DNA of 64,000 nucleotides from Candidatus Planktophila versatilis (GCF_002288265.1 NZ_CP016778.1:62001-126000), one strand, 5' to 3'; positions 43,528-52,519 are shown, numbered from the stretch's first letter. Notes: generated by a model not told the origin, from the sequence alone. Numbers and translations: made by a program.

Positions 43528-44754
43528 TTAAATAACTATTCCTTGCGTATCTTCATCGCGAATATGCCAGGAAGATCCGTACTCCTTAATCAAATCAAGG
43601 AAGGGTTGTGCGACAAACCATTCTGGGCCAGAAATTCCTTCTGGCTTCCACTGCCCAGTTGAAATAAGTTCGAGTGCAATCATGGGGTTAATTGCGGTCT
43701 GCCAGACAACAGCCTGGTTGCCATAGTTCTTCATCGACCACTCGTTATCTACAACGTTATAGATATAGACAGCCTTTGGTTTTCCATCCTTACCTAAACC
43801 TTTTACTAGCGTTCCGGCACATGTCTTTCCATGCATGAGATCACCGATAGTTGCCGGATCAGGCAAGAGCGCAGCCAGTAGGTCGCGTGGTGAGACTTCC
43901 ACACTTCCCACCTTCACCTTTTCTTTCTTATCAAGGCCAAGGGTATGAATGGTTTTGAGCGTCTCGATGAATTGTGCACCAAGGCCATATTTAAAGCGCA
44001 CTTGCTTGGCTTTTACTTTCTGGGGGATGAGCACAACTTCCTCATGCTCCACGTTTACACATTCAACAGGTCCAATGCCATCTGGAAAATCAAATGTTTC
44101 GATTTCACTAAAAGGCTCAGTTGTATACCAACCACGACCTTCTTCATAAATCAGTGGTGGATTAAGGCACTCCTCAATTGTGGTCCAGATAGAAAAGGAT
44201 GGCGCGAAGTCATATCCATCGACTGTCAGGTTCGAACCATCCATCACCGCTAGGTAATCAATACGGGAGAAGAGTTCGTCTTGGGCATAGCGGGCAAAGA
44301 CATCGCTCATACCTGGTTCGATTCCCATACCAACAACGGCGTAGATTCCTTTATCGCTCCATATCTTTTGGCGAGCAAATTGCTCATCACCTAATTTGAT
44401 TCCAGGTTTATTAGTTGGGTCAGTGGGATGAGCAATTGATAGTGACATCGCCATATCCATGTAGTGCACACCTTCTTCTTCACATGCAAGAAAGATTGGC
44501 ATAACAAATCGTGGGTCTACCGCGTTGATCACAATATCGGGAGACACTTTGCGAATGAGGGCACGGATGTTATTCACATCAGAGGCATCGACTTCTTGCG
44601 CCGAAAACCTGGAATCATTTGCTTTTGCTACAGCTGCCTGAGCCCGCGCGAGTGTGTAATCTGCAATAACCATTGATGTAATAAAGGGTCTACGTGCTGC
44701 GATATTTGCGATTGCACTGCCAACTCCGCCTGCGCCGATAACGAGCGCTTTCAT
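43528..44754 (-). CDS. Saccharopine dehydrogenase/carboxynorspermidine synthase-like oxidoreductase
   Basis: From MKALVIGAGGVGSAIANIAA the protein has 408 residues. An N-terminal Rossmann domain is followed by the saccharopine-dehydrogenase/homospermidine-type domain (DIVINAVDPRFVMPIFLACEE, GMGIEPGMSDVFARY). Family members reductively couple an amine to a semialdehyde in lysine or polyamine metabolism. A GAGAGG ribosome-binding site precedes the ATG; an alternative start 10 codons upstream lacks one. Its leader contains two perfect stem-loops. Confidence 0.78.
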   Translation of the reverse strand: MKALVIGAGGVGSAIANIAARRPFITSMVIADYTLARAQAAVAKANDSRFSAQEVDASDVNNIRALIRKVSPDIVINAVDPRFVMPIFLACEEEGVHYMDMAMSLSIAHPTDPTNKPGIKLGDEQFARQKIWSDKGIYAVVGMGIEPGMSDVFARYAQDELFSRIDYLAVMDGSNLTVDGYDFAPSFSIWTTIEECLNPPLIYEEGRGWYTTEPFSEIETFDFPDGIGPVECVNVEHEEVVLIPQKVKAKQVRFKYGLGAQFIETLKTIHTLGLDKKEKVKVGSVEVSPRDLLAALLPDPATIGDLMHGKTCAGTLVKGLGKDGKPKAVYIYNVVDNEWSMKNYGNQAVVWQTAINPMIALELISTGQWKPEGISGPEWFVAQPFLDLIKEYGSSWHIRDEDTQGIVI

Positions 44755-44777
44755 GGGTGGCCTCTCATATTTCTTAA

Positions 44778-44829
44778 AACACACTTCCTATAAGTGTGTT
44801 CGGGGAAGGTTATCTCTACCGATAACCTT
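44778..44829. promoter_or_regulatory. Two tandem perfect 9-bp stem-loops
   Basis: AACACACTT-CCTAT-AAGTGTGTT (44778-44800) and AAGGTTATC-TCTACC-GATAACCTT (44806-44829) lie back to back between the saccharopine-dehydrogenase-like gene and tRNA-Arg. Read on the minus strand, the second hairpin is followed by TTTTAAG, 28 bases before the gene start. They could be a leader attenuator or two operators. Confidence 0.5.
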
Positions 44830-44862
44830 TGCCAAGCATCTTCCATACGTGATGATGCCCAC

Positions 44863-44935
44863 GTCCCCGTAGCTCAGTGGATAGAGCAACCGCCTCCTAA
44901 GCGGTAGGTCGCAGGTTCAACTCCCGCCGGGGACA
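44863..44935 (+). tRNA. tRNA-Arg (CCT anticodon)
   Basis: The acceptor GTCCCCG/CGGGGAC, D-arm GCTC/GAGC and anticodon stem ACCGC/GCGGT around CTCCTAA (anticodon CCT) pair perfectly. The T-stem GCAGG/CCCGC has one A-C mismatch. Discriminator A; CCA is not fully encoded. Confidence 0.93.
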
Positions 44936-44946
44936 CAAATTAGATA

Positions 44947-45786
44947 TTAGGAAAATATCACTGTGCGCTGACCGACGATAAAGATTCGATCTTCGGCAAA
45001 TAACTTCACTGCTCTTGCTAGTACACGGCGTTCAATATCGCGGCCACGGGCAATCATCTCTTCCGGAGTTGCCGCATGGTTTACGTGCGCAACATCTTGT
45101 TCAATGATGGGACCCTCATCTAAATCAGAGGTCACAAAGTGCGCTGTGGCGCCAATGATTTTCACACCGCGATCATGAGCCTGGTGATAAGGCTTGGCAC
45201 CTTTAAAGCCAGGTAAGAATGAGTGGTGGATATTAATAATCTTTCCGGGCATTGCTGCACAGAATTCCTTGGAGAGTATCTGCATATATCTGGCTAGGAC
45301 TACAAAATCTATTTTGAGTTCGGCAATCTTTGCCAGCATCACTTTTTCTTGTTCTGCCTTTGAGGCTGCGGTGACTGGCAGGTATAAGAATGGAATTCCG
45401 TGTGATTCAACCAGGGACTGCAAATCTTCCCGATTAGAGATCACCAGTGGGATTTGAATAGGAAGTTCACCTAATTCAAGCAGATACATCAAATCTCTGA
45501 GGCAGTGGCTCTCTTTAGTAACAAGAATGAGAGCGCGTGGCTTTTCATCGGTAGGCCGGATGTGAAGTGAAGGAGAGAACTTTCCTAGCCCATCGCTCAA
45601 GCTCTTCTTTGCCGCATTTAGGTCTTGTGAGGTTTCAAAGCGAGTGCGCATAACAAAAGTATTTGTAGCGGTATCTGTGAACTGTTGGTTCTCGATGATA
45701 TTTCCACCGCAGCTAAGCACAGCAGAAGTCATCGCATGCACTATTCCTGGCTGGTCTGCACATTGCAGGGAAGCTATGAGATCCAT
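44947..45786 (-). CDS. purU: Formyltetrahydrofolate deformylase
   Basis: From MDLIASLQCADQPGIVH the enzyme has 279 residues. An ACT domain (~1-75) is followed by a formyltransferase-fold domain with NIHHSFLPGFKGAKPYHQA and GATAHFVTSDLDEGPIIEQ (catalytic Asn, His and Asp). It hydrolyses 10-formyl-THF to THF and formate, balancing one-carbon pools. An open extension of 43 codons upstream runs into the MMPL gene and is rejected, since TACCCT lies 6 bases before the chosen ATG. Confidence 0.9.
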   Translation of the reverse strand: MDLIASLQCADQPGIVHAMTSAVLSCGGNIIENQQFTDTATNTFVMRTRFETSQDLNAAKKSLSDGLGKFSPSLHIRPTDEKPRALILVTKESHCLRDLMYLLELGELPIQIPLVISNREDLQSLVESHGIPFLYLPVTAASKAEQEKVMLAKIAELKIDFVVLARYMQILSKEFCAAMPGKIINIHHSFLPGFKGAKPYHQAHDRGVKIIGATAHFVTSDLDEGPIIEQDVAHVNHAATPEEMIARGRDIERRVLARAVKLFAEDRIFIVGQRTVIFS

Positions 45787-45792
45787 AGCCCA

Positions 45793-45798
45793 AGGGTA
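45793..45798 (-). promoter_or_regulatory. Leaderless -10 box (TACCCT) of purU
   Basis: Minus-strand TACCCT is 6 bases before the ATG at 45786 and decides the start. Confidence 0.55.
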
Positions 45799-45805
45799 AA
45801 GGTAA

Positions 45806-47917
45806 CTAGTGCGTAATCGTAAATCGCTGCATCCACTTTGGCGCCCACCAGTTGCGTTCGCCAAATAGGCGCATGAGAGCAGGTACCAAAAGGGCGCGAA
45901 CGATGGTGGCATCAAGAATTACTGCCAGTGCCACACCAAATCCCATTGATTTAATCGATGTGACGCCACTTGTGATGAAGGCGGCGAAGACCACGGCAAG
46001 TAGTACAGCGGCGGCGGTAATAATGCGAGCAGATCTTTGAAGTCCAGTTGCAACAGCTTCGATATTTGATTTACCAGCCAGATGTTCTTCTCGGATGCGA
46101 GAGAGCAAGAAGAGCTCATAATCCATCGAAAGACCAAAGACTACGACGGCAATTAAAATGACAATAGAGGTATCAAGTGTTCCGGTGAGAGTAAAGGAGC
46201 CGACTAACCATTGCAGGTGACCATCGATGAAGACCCAGGTGAGAACGCCCATGGTTGCGGCTAGTGAAAGCACATTAAGTAGCACGGCCTTAATGGGAAG
46301 AATGATGGAGCCGGTAAAAACAAAGATTAATACGAAAACACTGAGTGCAATCCAACCCAATGCCCACGGCAATGTTTTGGAAATACCGTCCTGTGAATCT
46401 GTGTAGTCAGCTGCAACTCCACCGACGAGCGTTCCTGCTGGTGAATCGAGATCACGAATATCGTGAATCAACTTCTGTGCATCAGGAGTGCGTGGCAACA
46501 TTGAATGGAATGCCACAAGGCGAACATCTTGGCCAATTACCTGCGGTGGTTGAACCGCCACAATTCCAGAGACGTTGGTAATTTCTCTCACATATTGGTC
46601 AACTTCCAGAGTTTTATCCGCGCCAGCAAAGACAATAATTTCTACTGGATTATTTGTCTGCCCCGCAAATCGATCTGCTTGTAGCGCAGTTGCGATTGCT
46701 GCCGGATTTGATGCCGGCAACATTCTTGAATCACCTTGTGCAAATTTAATGTTTTGAACAGGTGCGGTGAGAATTCCTAGAATTACCAGCGAAAGAATGA
46801 CTACCGCCGTTGGGCGTTTCATCACAAGTCTGGCGGTCTGAGCCCAACGACCGTCTTCCTTGGGAGTAATTGAAGACTTACGGATTACTCCTTTATCAAT
46901 TCTTGTACCTAAGAGAGCCAAAATTGGCGGAAGTCCAAAGAGTGCACCAACGACTGCAAGTGCAACGACTGAAACTCCGGCGTAACCAAAAGATTTCAAG
47001 AAAGGAAGCGGGAAGAAGGTAAGTGAAACCATAGTGACCAGAACAGTGAGTCCTGAGTAAAAAACAGTTTTACCAGCGGTTGCCATGGTGGTGACAATCG
47101 AATCTTGCACGTTCTTACCATGGTGAATTTCTTCGCGGAAGCGGTTGACCATCAAGAGCGCGTAATCAATACCAAGGCCAAGGCCCATACCGGTGGTGAG
47201 ATTAAGAGCGTAGACGCTGACATTTGTGAAGAGTGAGATCAGGTAAAGAATAAAAAAGGCCCCAATAATTGCAGCTACACCAACAATAAGTGGCATGGCA
47301 GATGCGGCCAGTGCGCCAAAGACGAAGGCGAGGAGAATAAATGTCAGCGGGATAGATACGATCTCGGCAATCTTCAAATCTGAAGCAATTTTTTCAGAGA
47401 TGGCATTTCCTACAACAGAAACTCCACCTGGATATAAAGTGAAGCTTCCATATTTGCCTTCGTACTTATCCTGAAAAACTGCGCCGAGTTCCTGGCTTTC
47501 GGGTGAAAATGCATCTGCTTCACCATAAATTAAAATGTAGGCAGCACGGCCGTCTTTAGATATCAGCGTTGCTTCCCCGCCTGAGCTCCAGTAGGAGAGA
47601 GTCTTAGTAACACCTACTTCGCTAGCTATCTTGGCCTCTAGCGATTTTGCTTCTTGCACAACATCTGGACTAGTTACTTCTCTGGTGCCGGCATCCACTA
47701 CAACGACTACAGAGGGATCGTTAATTTTTAAGTCATCTCGGAGATACTCATAGACTTTGTAAGAATCACTCTTTGGATCTGAATATCCACCGGCATCAAG
47801 GCGACTAAAGATGAGTGAGCCAAAGACACCAGAAAGAATTATTCCGATGAGAAAGAGTGCTAATCCCTCTTTTTTCCTGCGTACAAGCAGGTGCCCGAGC
47901 CTCTCAAACATAGACAT
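45806..47917 (-). CDS. MMPL/RND-family membrane transporter
   Basis: The ~703-residue protein has the RND repeat: one helix, a ~150-residue outside domain, then five to six helices, all twice. The conserved helix GLGLGIDYALLMVNRFREE and its second-half counterpart VFGLSMDYELFLLSRIREE contain the proton-relay Asp-Tyr pairs. MMPL proteins export lipids or glycolipids. Without mycolate genes here, a cell-envelope lipid or toxic compound is possible. Two ATGs (47917, 47911) are available. CATACT is 7 bases from the second, so the shorter start may be real. Confidence 0.85.
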   Translation of the reverse strand: MSMFERLGHLLVRRKKEGLALFLIGIILSGVFGSLIFSRLDAGGYSDPKSDSYKVYEYLRDDLKINDPSVVVVVDAGTREVTSPDVVQEAKSLEAKIASEVGVTKTLSYWSSGGEATLISKDGRAAYILIYGEADAFSPESQELGAVFQDKYEGKYGSFTLYPGGVSVVGNAISEKIASDLKIAEIVSIPLTFILLAFVFGALAASAMPLIVGVAAIIGAFFILYLISLFTNVSVYALNLTTGMGLGLGIDYALLMVNRFREEIHHGKNVQDSIVTTMATAGKTVFYSGLTVLVTMVSLTFFPLPFLKSFGYAGVSVVALAVVGALFGLPPILALLGTRIDKGVIRKSSITPKEDGRWAQTARLVMKRPTAVVILSLVILGILTAPVQNIKFAQGDSRMLPASNPAAIATALQADRFAGQTNNPVEIIVFAGADKTLEVDQYVREITNVSGIVAVQPPQVIGQDVRLVAFHSMLPRTPDAQKLIHDIRDLDSPAGTLVGGVAADYTDSQDGISKTLPWALGWIALSVFVLIFVFTGSIILPIKAVLLNVLSLAATMGVLTWVFIDGHLQWLVGSFTLTGTLDTSIVILIAVVVFGLSMDYELFLLSRIREEHLAGKSNIEAVATGLQRSARIITAAAVLLAVVFAAFITSGVTSIKSMGFGVALAVILDATIVRALLVPALMRLFGERNWWAPKWMQRFTITH

Positions 47918-47924
47918 AAGTATG

Positions 47925-47930
47925 TAGGAT
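47925..47930 (+). promoter_or_regulatory. Leaderless -10 box (TAGGAT) for the 47937 mini-ORF
   Basis: TAGGAT is 6 bases before the ATG at 47937 and overlaps the divergent MMPL promoter area. Confidence 0.45.
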
Positions 47931-47936
47931 TCGATT

Positions 47937-47975
47937 ATGAAATTCGAATTTGGTCACAGGTGTTCTCGCTCATGA
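47937..47975 (+). CDS. 12-residue leaderless uORF (MKFEFGHRCSRS)
   Basis: The frame follows a TAGGAT box at leaderless spacing, and its TGA overlaps the next ATG as ATGA (47972-47975). It contains a single Cys. It probably serves to bring ribosomes to the 39-residue acidic protein frame by termination-reinitiation, as proposed for 4191. Confidence 0.35.
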   Translation: MKFEFGHRCSRS

Positions 47976-48091
47976 GCGATGTGTTTCCCGTAACAACTGA
48001 GGACGAACGCGACCCACGTGAAGACCAGAAGGAAGATAGCAAGCGTGAGGAAGAAATTAGAGGGGATAAACCCCCACATCACGACGAGTAG
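47972..48091 (+). CDS. 39-residue acidic hydrophilic protein
   Basis: The frame MSDVFPVTTEDERDPREDQ continues with Glu/Asp/Lys/Arg-rich residues and ends DKPPHHDE. It is highly charged and probably disordered. It converges with the FmdB gene with zero spacing (48091/48092). No Shine-Dalgarno is visible, so translation may depend on the upstream mini-ORF. A longer version from 47891 overlaps the MMPL start and is less likely. Confidence 0.45.
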   Translation: MSDVFPVTTEDERDPREDQKEDSKREEEIRGDKPPHHDE

Positions 48092-48316
48092 TTATTCGCT
48101 TGCAGCTGCAGGTTTTGGTTCTGCCGCCGCCGCAGGTTTTGCAACAGAGTCTGTCTTATAGAAACCAGATCCTTTAAAAACTACGCCAACAGATGAATAC
48201 ACCTTGCGAACTTCACCCTTGCATTCAGGGCACTCGGTTAGGGGCTCTTCCGAAAAACTCTGAAACGCCTCGAAGGCATGGTCGCAGGCGTTGCACAGGT
48301 ATTGATAGGTAGGCAA
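48092..48316 (-). CDS. FmdB-type zinc-ribbon protein (Ruc-like)
   Basis: The 74-residue protein starts with TTG (MPTYQYLCNACDHAFE). It has two CxxC pairs (CNAC, CPEC), GVVFKGSGFYKTDS and a short Ala/Pro/Glu tail. It matches actinobacterial FmdB proteins including, as I recall, Rv0991c (Ruc, a redox-regulated chaperone) in the same chromosomal neighbourhood (5-FTHF cyclo-ligase and moeA1 nearby). The C-terminal disordered tail is shorter here. A ribosome-binding AAAGG supports the TTG. Confidence 0.8.
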   Translation of the reverse strand: MPTYQYLCNACDHAFEAFQSFSEEPLTECPECKGEVRKVYSSVGVVFKGSGFYKTDSVAKPAAAAEPKPAAASE

Positions 48317-48417
48317 TGTGAGACCTTTCTCAAGAGGGATATCTATGCCTAAGTCTAAAGAAGTGAGACGATAGGCGCGAATCCACGGGATTCACGAGCG
48401 CGAAGGAGATTCAAGCA

Positions 48418-48939
48418 GTGAAGCGAATGACAGCAATTGCACTTATTGCAGGGGTACTTTTACTGAACCCGCAAACGGTATTCGCTAATACGCTGGTTGC
48501 AACAACTCCGGTTGCAGGTGCCTCACTAGATAGCGCGCCGAGCGCCGTAACAGTCACAACCGAAATCGCTCTCATGGATGCTGGCAATGAAGTGACAGTC
48601 ACTGATCCATCAGGTGCTCGAGTTGATGATGGCGCACTCACAATCGATGGAGTCAACGCAGTTGTTGGCCTCAAGCAACTTGTAAAGACTGGAATCTACA
48701 CAGTCAACTATTCGCTGTTGGCAGAAAATGATGTTCCACTAGTTGGAAAATTCACCTTTAATTTTGCAGAACCAACTGTGATTGAACCAGTTGCACCACA
48801 ACCAACACCAACTCAGGCAACAACGCCGTCGGGAAATAATGTGGGTACAACGACATTTGTCCTCGGCCTCTTACTTGCAGCACTCGTCGTAACCTTGGCT
48901 CTTGCACGATATGCTCGAAAGATTTATAGGGAGCGATGA
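48418..48939 (+). CDS. CopC-like secreted/membrane protein lacking copper ligands
   Basis: The 173-residue protein has a signal peptide (to ~residue 23), a CopC-type beta-barrel (~24-118) and a C-terminal membrane anchor (~142-162). The mature N-terminus reads NTLVATTPVAGASLDSAPSA, whereas copper-binding CopC proteins begin with His. The later DGH segment is replaced by ENDVP, so the classical copper site is gone. It starts with GTG after GAAGGAG and overlaps the CopD-CtaG gene by 4 bases. Confidence 0.8.
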   Translation: MKRMTAIALIAGVLLLNPQTVFANTLVATTPVAGASLDSAPSAVTVTTEIALMDAGNEVTVTDPSGARVDDGALTIDGVNAVVGLKQLVKTGIYTVNYSLLAENDVPLVGKFTFNFAEPTVIEPVAPQPTPTQATTPSGNNVGTTTFVLGLLLAALVVTLALARYARKIYRER

Positions 48940-50828
48940 ATTCTCTGTCAGGAGATCTGACTCAGGCAAGTTCTTTCATTAGCGCTGTTGGGACAGTCAA
49001 TAAGTCTTTACTCATACTTTCGGCTTGTGTTTTGGTCGGCGTGCTTCTTTCCTTTGGTTTTTTGCTGATTGAACATGGCGGTAAATTACAGAGCTCGGCA
49101 GGCAAATTACGAAAGTTCGGTGAAATCGCTGCCGGTATCTGGCTTGTGACAAGTTTTTTAGAAATAACAATCACCCTTGCAAATATTCTCGACTCTTCCC
49201 TCGGCGCAGCACTTGAACCCACAACCTTTCGCTCATTTATCACCCAGGTAGATCTGGGAAGATTCCTCTTTGCCCAAACTATTGCCGCTGCAGTAGTTCT
49301 CGTTGGGCTTCGTTTTATCACCACCGCACTGCAATCAATTGTCTTTCTCGCTATTACTCTGATGGGTCTAGTTGCACCTGTATTCCAAAGTCATTCAGCA
49401 GCGGCTGGTTCTCACGCCCTGGCAATTGGTTCCCTTGTGGTGCATGTGGTTGCACTTTCACTCTGGGTGGGTGGCCTCTGTGCAATTGCACTGATTGCAG
49501 ATGCTGATCGAAGAATTGCGCTGCCTCGCTTTAGCCAACTCGCGCTATGGGCAGCAATTGCAGTCGTTATTAGCGGAGTGACAAATGCATGGTCACGTTT
49601 AGATTTTGCACAGGCGTGGTCAACTTCCTATGCCCGCATTGTGATTGCAAAAGCAGTGCTCACCTTAGTTTTAGTCTTCATTGGTTATCGCAATCGGCGC
49701 AAGCTCGCACAAGGAGTTCATACTGGTTGGTCGCTACTGACTCGAGTGATTGTTTATGAAGTTCTACTTATGGGCGCGATAGTCATTCTCGGCAGTTGGC
49801 TCTCTAAGACAGAGCCGCCAGTGGGTGCGCAAGCTGCATATAGCCCGGCAATTGCAATCGTAGGTTTCCCGGCACCGGCTGAACCAAACTTCATGCGCAT
49901 ACTCACTGTTTATGATCCAGATGCGCTGATAATCGGCATCCTTATTACTTTGGTTGCGCTGTACATAAAGGGTGTATCAATCTTGAAAAAGCGTGGAGAT
50001 GCTTGGCCAGTTGGTAGAACAATTTCATTCGCCCTCGGTATTGCGGCAATAGATTTTGCAACAAGTGGCGGTTTAGGCGTCTATGCACTCTTCTCTTTTC
50101 AGTATCACATGATTGCGCACATGATTCTAGGAATGCTCGCCCCCATCGGTTTAGTACTGGGTGCACCACTTACGCTTGCACTGCGCACACTTCCACAGGG
50201 TCGCACGCCAGAGGAACGCGGTGTGCGCGGATCACTGCTGGCAGCGCTGCATTCAAGGTATTCGGTGATCATCACGAATCCAGTCGTCGCACTTGCCTTG
50301 TTTGACGGTTCCCTGTTCGTTCTCTACTTCACCAATCTCTTTGGTGATCTCATGCAGAACCACGCTGGTCACTTCTTTATGAATGTGCACTTCTTGCTCG
50401 CTGGCTATCTCTTCTTCCATGTGATTATTGGAATTGACCCAAATCCACGCAAAGTTCCGCATGTGGTTCGCATCGTTATCTTGTTTGCCGCAATGAGCAT
50501 TCACGCATTCTTTGCCATCTCATTACTAGCAACATCTACCTTGATTGATGGTGGCTACTACAAGTCAATTGCAACTCCGTGGGTGACAGACTTGTTAGCT
50601 GACCAACATGCAGCTGGCTCAGTGGCATGGGCAATGGGTGAAATACCAGTACTTCTTGCAATTACCGCAACTTTTATTCAGTGGATGCGCGATGATTCTC
50701 GCGAAACTAAGCGGATAGATCGCAATGAAGCCCGCATGGCGGCCATGGGTGAACCAGATGACTTGGCGCAATACAATAATTATCTAAGTAAATTACAGCG
50801 CCGCAGCGAGAGAGAAGGTCAGCAATGA
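48936..50828 (+). CDS. CopD-CtaG fusion membrane protein
   Basis: The 630-residue protein joins an N-terminal CopD domain (residues ~1-300; HALAIGSLVVHVVALSLWVGG) to a C-terminal CtaG/caa3-type cytochrome oxidase assembly domain (~340-600; FSFQYHMIAHMILGMLAPIGLVLGAP, HFFMNVHFLLAGYLFF), with about fourteen helices. Several His residues that could bind copper are kept. Actinobacteria, for example Rv0102 as I recall, carry the same fusion. It probably moves copper for cytochrome oxidase assembly. It overlaps neighbouring genes by 4 bases on both sides. Confidence 0.85.
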   Translation: MNSLSGDLTQASSFISAVGTVNKSLLILSACVLVGVLLSFGFLLIEHGGKLQSSAGKLRKFGEIAAGIWLVTSFLEITITLANILDSSLGAALEPTTFRSFITQVDLGRFLFAQTIAAAVVLVGLRFITTALQSIVFLAITLMGLVAPVFQSHSAAAGSHALAIGSLVVHVVALSLWVGGLCAIALIADADRRIALPRFSQLALWAAIAVVISGVTNAWSRLDFAQAWSTSYARIVIAKAVLTLVLVFIGYRNRRKLAQGVHTGWSLLTRVIVYEVLLMGAIVILGSWLSKTEPPVGAQAAYSPAIAIVGFPAPAEPNFMRILTVYDPDALIIGILITLVALYIKGVSILKKRGDAWPVGRTISFALGIAAIDFATSGGLGVYALFSFQYHMIAHMILGMLAPIGLVLGAPLTLALRTLPQGRTPEERGVRGSLLAALHSRYSVIITNPVVALALFDGSLFVLYFTNLFGDLMQNHAGHFFMNVHFLLAGYLFFHVIIGIDPNPRKVPHVVRIVILFAAMSIHAFFAISLLATSTLIDGGYYKSIATPWVTDLLADQHAAGSVAWAMGEIPVLLAITATFIQWMRDDSRETKRIDRNEARMAAMGEPDDLAQYNNYLSKLQRRSEREGQQ

Positions 50829-51970
50829 GTCTAGAAAACGTCTTCATACTTCCTGCTGAATACAACGACCTTCGCGATAGCGTGAGAGCGCTGGCTGAAA
50901 AAGAGATTGCACCTTTTGCGCGCGCTGTAGATGAAGAACATAGATATCCGCAAGAAGCACATAACGCACTCGTGAAATCTTCACTCTTCGCAGCCCATGT
51001 TCCAACTGAGAATGGTGGCGATGGCGCAGACGCTCTTGCCACCTGCATCATCATTGAAGAGGTAGCGCGAGCATGTGGTTCGGCATCTCTTATTCCGGCA
51101 GTAAATAAATTGGGATCACTTCCTCTTATTCTTGGTGGAAATAAAGAACAGAAAGAGCGTTGGCTTCGCCTGCTGACTCAAGGAAAAGGTTTCTCCTACT
51201 GTCTTTCCGAATCTGAAGCAGGCTCTGATGCATCAGCACTAAAGACAACGGCGGTGCGCAAAGGTGATGGCTGGGTCATTAACGGAAGCAAGAAGTGGAT
51301 TTCTAACGCAGGTGAATCTGAGTTCTACACAGTTATCGCACAAAGTGATTCATCACTTGGCTCAAAAGGAATCACCGCATTTGTCATTGAGAAATCTGAT
51401 CCCGGAGTCTCATTTGGCGCACCTGAGAAGAAGATGGGCTTTCGTGGTTCACCAACGCGCGAGGTGTATTTCGATAATGTGGAAGTTGGCGATGATCGTC
51501 GCATTGGTGAGGTGGGCAAAGGTTTTGCACTGGCCATGGACACTTTAGATCACACTCGAATTACCATTGCCGCCCAAGCTCTCGGTTTAGCTCAGGGCGC
51601 TTTTGATGTGGCAAAGAAGTATTCCCATGAAAGAAAACAATTTGGAAAAGAGATTTTTGACTTCCAAGGCGTGCAATTCATGTTGGCAGATATGGCTATC
51701 GGCATCGAATCTGCCAGACAACTTACCTACGCCGCCGCTGCTAAAAGTGAACGTGGTGATAAAGATTTACGTTTCTTCTCTGCCTCAAGTAAGACCTATG
51801 CAACCGATGTTGCAATGAAGGTAACGACAGATGCAGTGCAAGTTCTTGGCGGTTACGGCTATGTCTCTGATTACCCAGTTGAGCGCATGATGCGTGATGC
51901 CAAACTCACTCAGATTTATGAAGGCACCAACCAGATTCAAAGAATAGTAATTGCTCGAAATCTTCCTTAA
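50825..51970 (+). CDS. Acyl-CoA dehydrogenase
   Basis: The 381-residue flavoprotein has the family blocks YCLSESEAGSDASAL, WISNAGES, RITIAAQALGLAQGAFD, and the catalytic Glu in LTQIYEGTNQIQRIVIAR. It oxidises an acyl-CoA at the alpha-beta bond. The placement of the Glu fits short/medium-chain enzymes; exact substrate unknown. Its ATG overlaps the CopD-CtaG stop (ATGA), yet no metabolic link is evident. Confidence 0.88.
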   Translation: MSLENVFILPAEYNDLRDSVRALAEKEIAPFARAVDEEHRYPQEAHNALVKSSLFAAHVPTENGGDGADALATCIIIEEVARACGSASLIPAVNKLGSLPLILGGNKEQKERWLRLLTQGKGFSYCLSESEAGSDASALKTTAVRKGDGWVINGSKKWISNAGESEFYTVIAQSDSSLGSKGITAFVIEKSDPGVSFGAPEKKMGFRGSPTREVYFDNVEVGDDRRIGEVGKGFALAMDTLDHTRITIAAQALGLAQGAFDVAKKYSHERKQFGKEIFDFQGVQFMLADMAIGIESARQLTYAAAAKSERGDKDLRFFSASSKTYATDVAMKVTTDAVQVLGGYGYVSDYPVERMMRDAKLTQIYEGTNQIQRIVIARNLP

Positions 51971-52519
51971 CTATCGCTGAAAGCGGATAACTAAATCTGG
52001 AGTTGCTGCTGCATGAAGTGGGATATCCCATTGCTCGCGCGGTAGATCTTCACTAGAGATTTCATCAGGATGAATAAGGCCAATTGAAAATGCAGAAAAT
52101 TGTGGAAGTGCTCTGTCGTAATACCCACCACCTTGTCCTAGGCGATATCCACTGCGATCAATTCTGAGAGCGGGCACAACAATTACTTCAACATCGCCAA
52201 GGTCGGTAACGGCCGGACCTTTCGGTTCCGCAATCTTCTTACTCTGTGAAATCTGACTTTGCTCGCCATTCCAGCTCACCCACTCAAGATCCTTACCTGC
52301 TATTCGAGGCAGAAGCAGAATCTTTCCTTTTTTAATTAGCGCCAGATTCAGGGCTGTTGTGTCAGGTTCATCTGAATATGAGATGTAGCTTGCAACAACT
52401 TTTGCTTTGTGAAACTCCTGTGAATCAGCAAGATGTTCAAAAGAGTGTTCTAGATAACGTTCACTTCGCTCACGACGGTAACGAGTACGAAGGCTGTCTT
52501 TTTCTTCGCTGATACCCAT
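51971..52519 (-). CDS. 5-formyltetrahydrofolate cyclo-ligase
   Basis: The 182-residue enzyme converts 5-formyl-THF to 5,10-methenyl-THF with ATP. The signature is YRLGQGGGYYDRALPQF, and RYRRERSER lies near the N-terminus. It converges with the acyl-CoA dehydrogenase at zero spacing and is divergent from the Glp gene. The order FmdB, cyclo-ligase, moeA-like, rimJ resembles Rv0991c-Rv0995; galU is missing from the middle. Confidence 0.88.
   Translation of the reverse strand: MGISEEKDSLRTRYRRERSERYLEHSFEHLADSQEFHKAKVVASYISYSDEPDTTALNLALIKKGKILLLPRIAGKDLEWVSWNGEQSQISQSKKIAEPKGPAVTDLGDVEVIVVPALRIDRSGYRLGQGGGYYDRALPQFSAFSIGLIHPDEISSEDLPREQWDIPLHAAATPDLVIRFQR

Noticed and set aside
45787..45915. 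43-codon N-terminal extension of PurU
   Set aside because: It overlaps the MMPL gene end and a TACCCT box lies just before the ATG at 45786; ACT-domain homology starts there.
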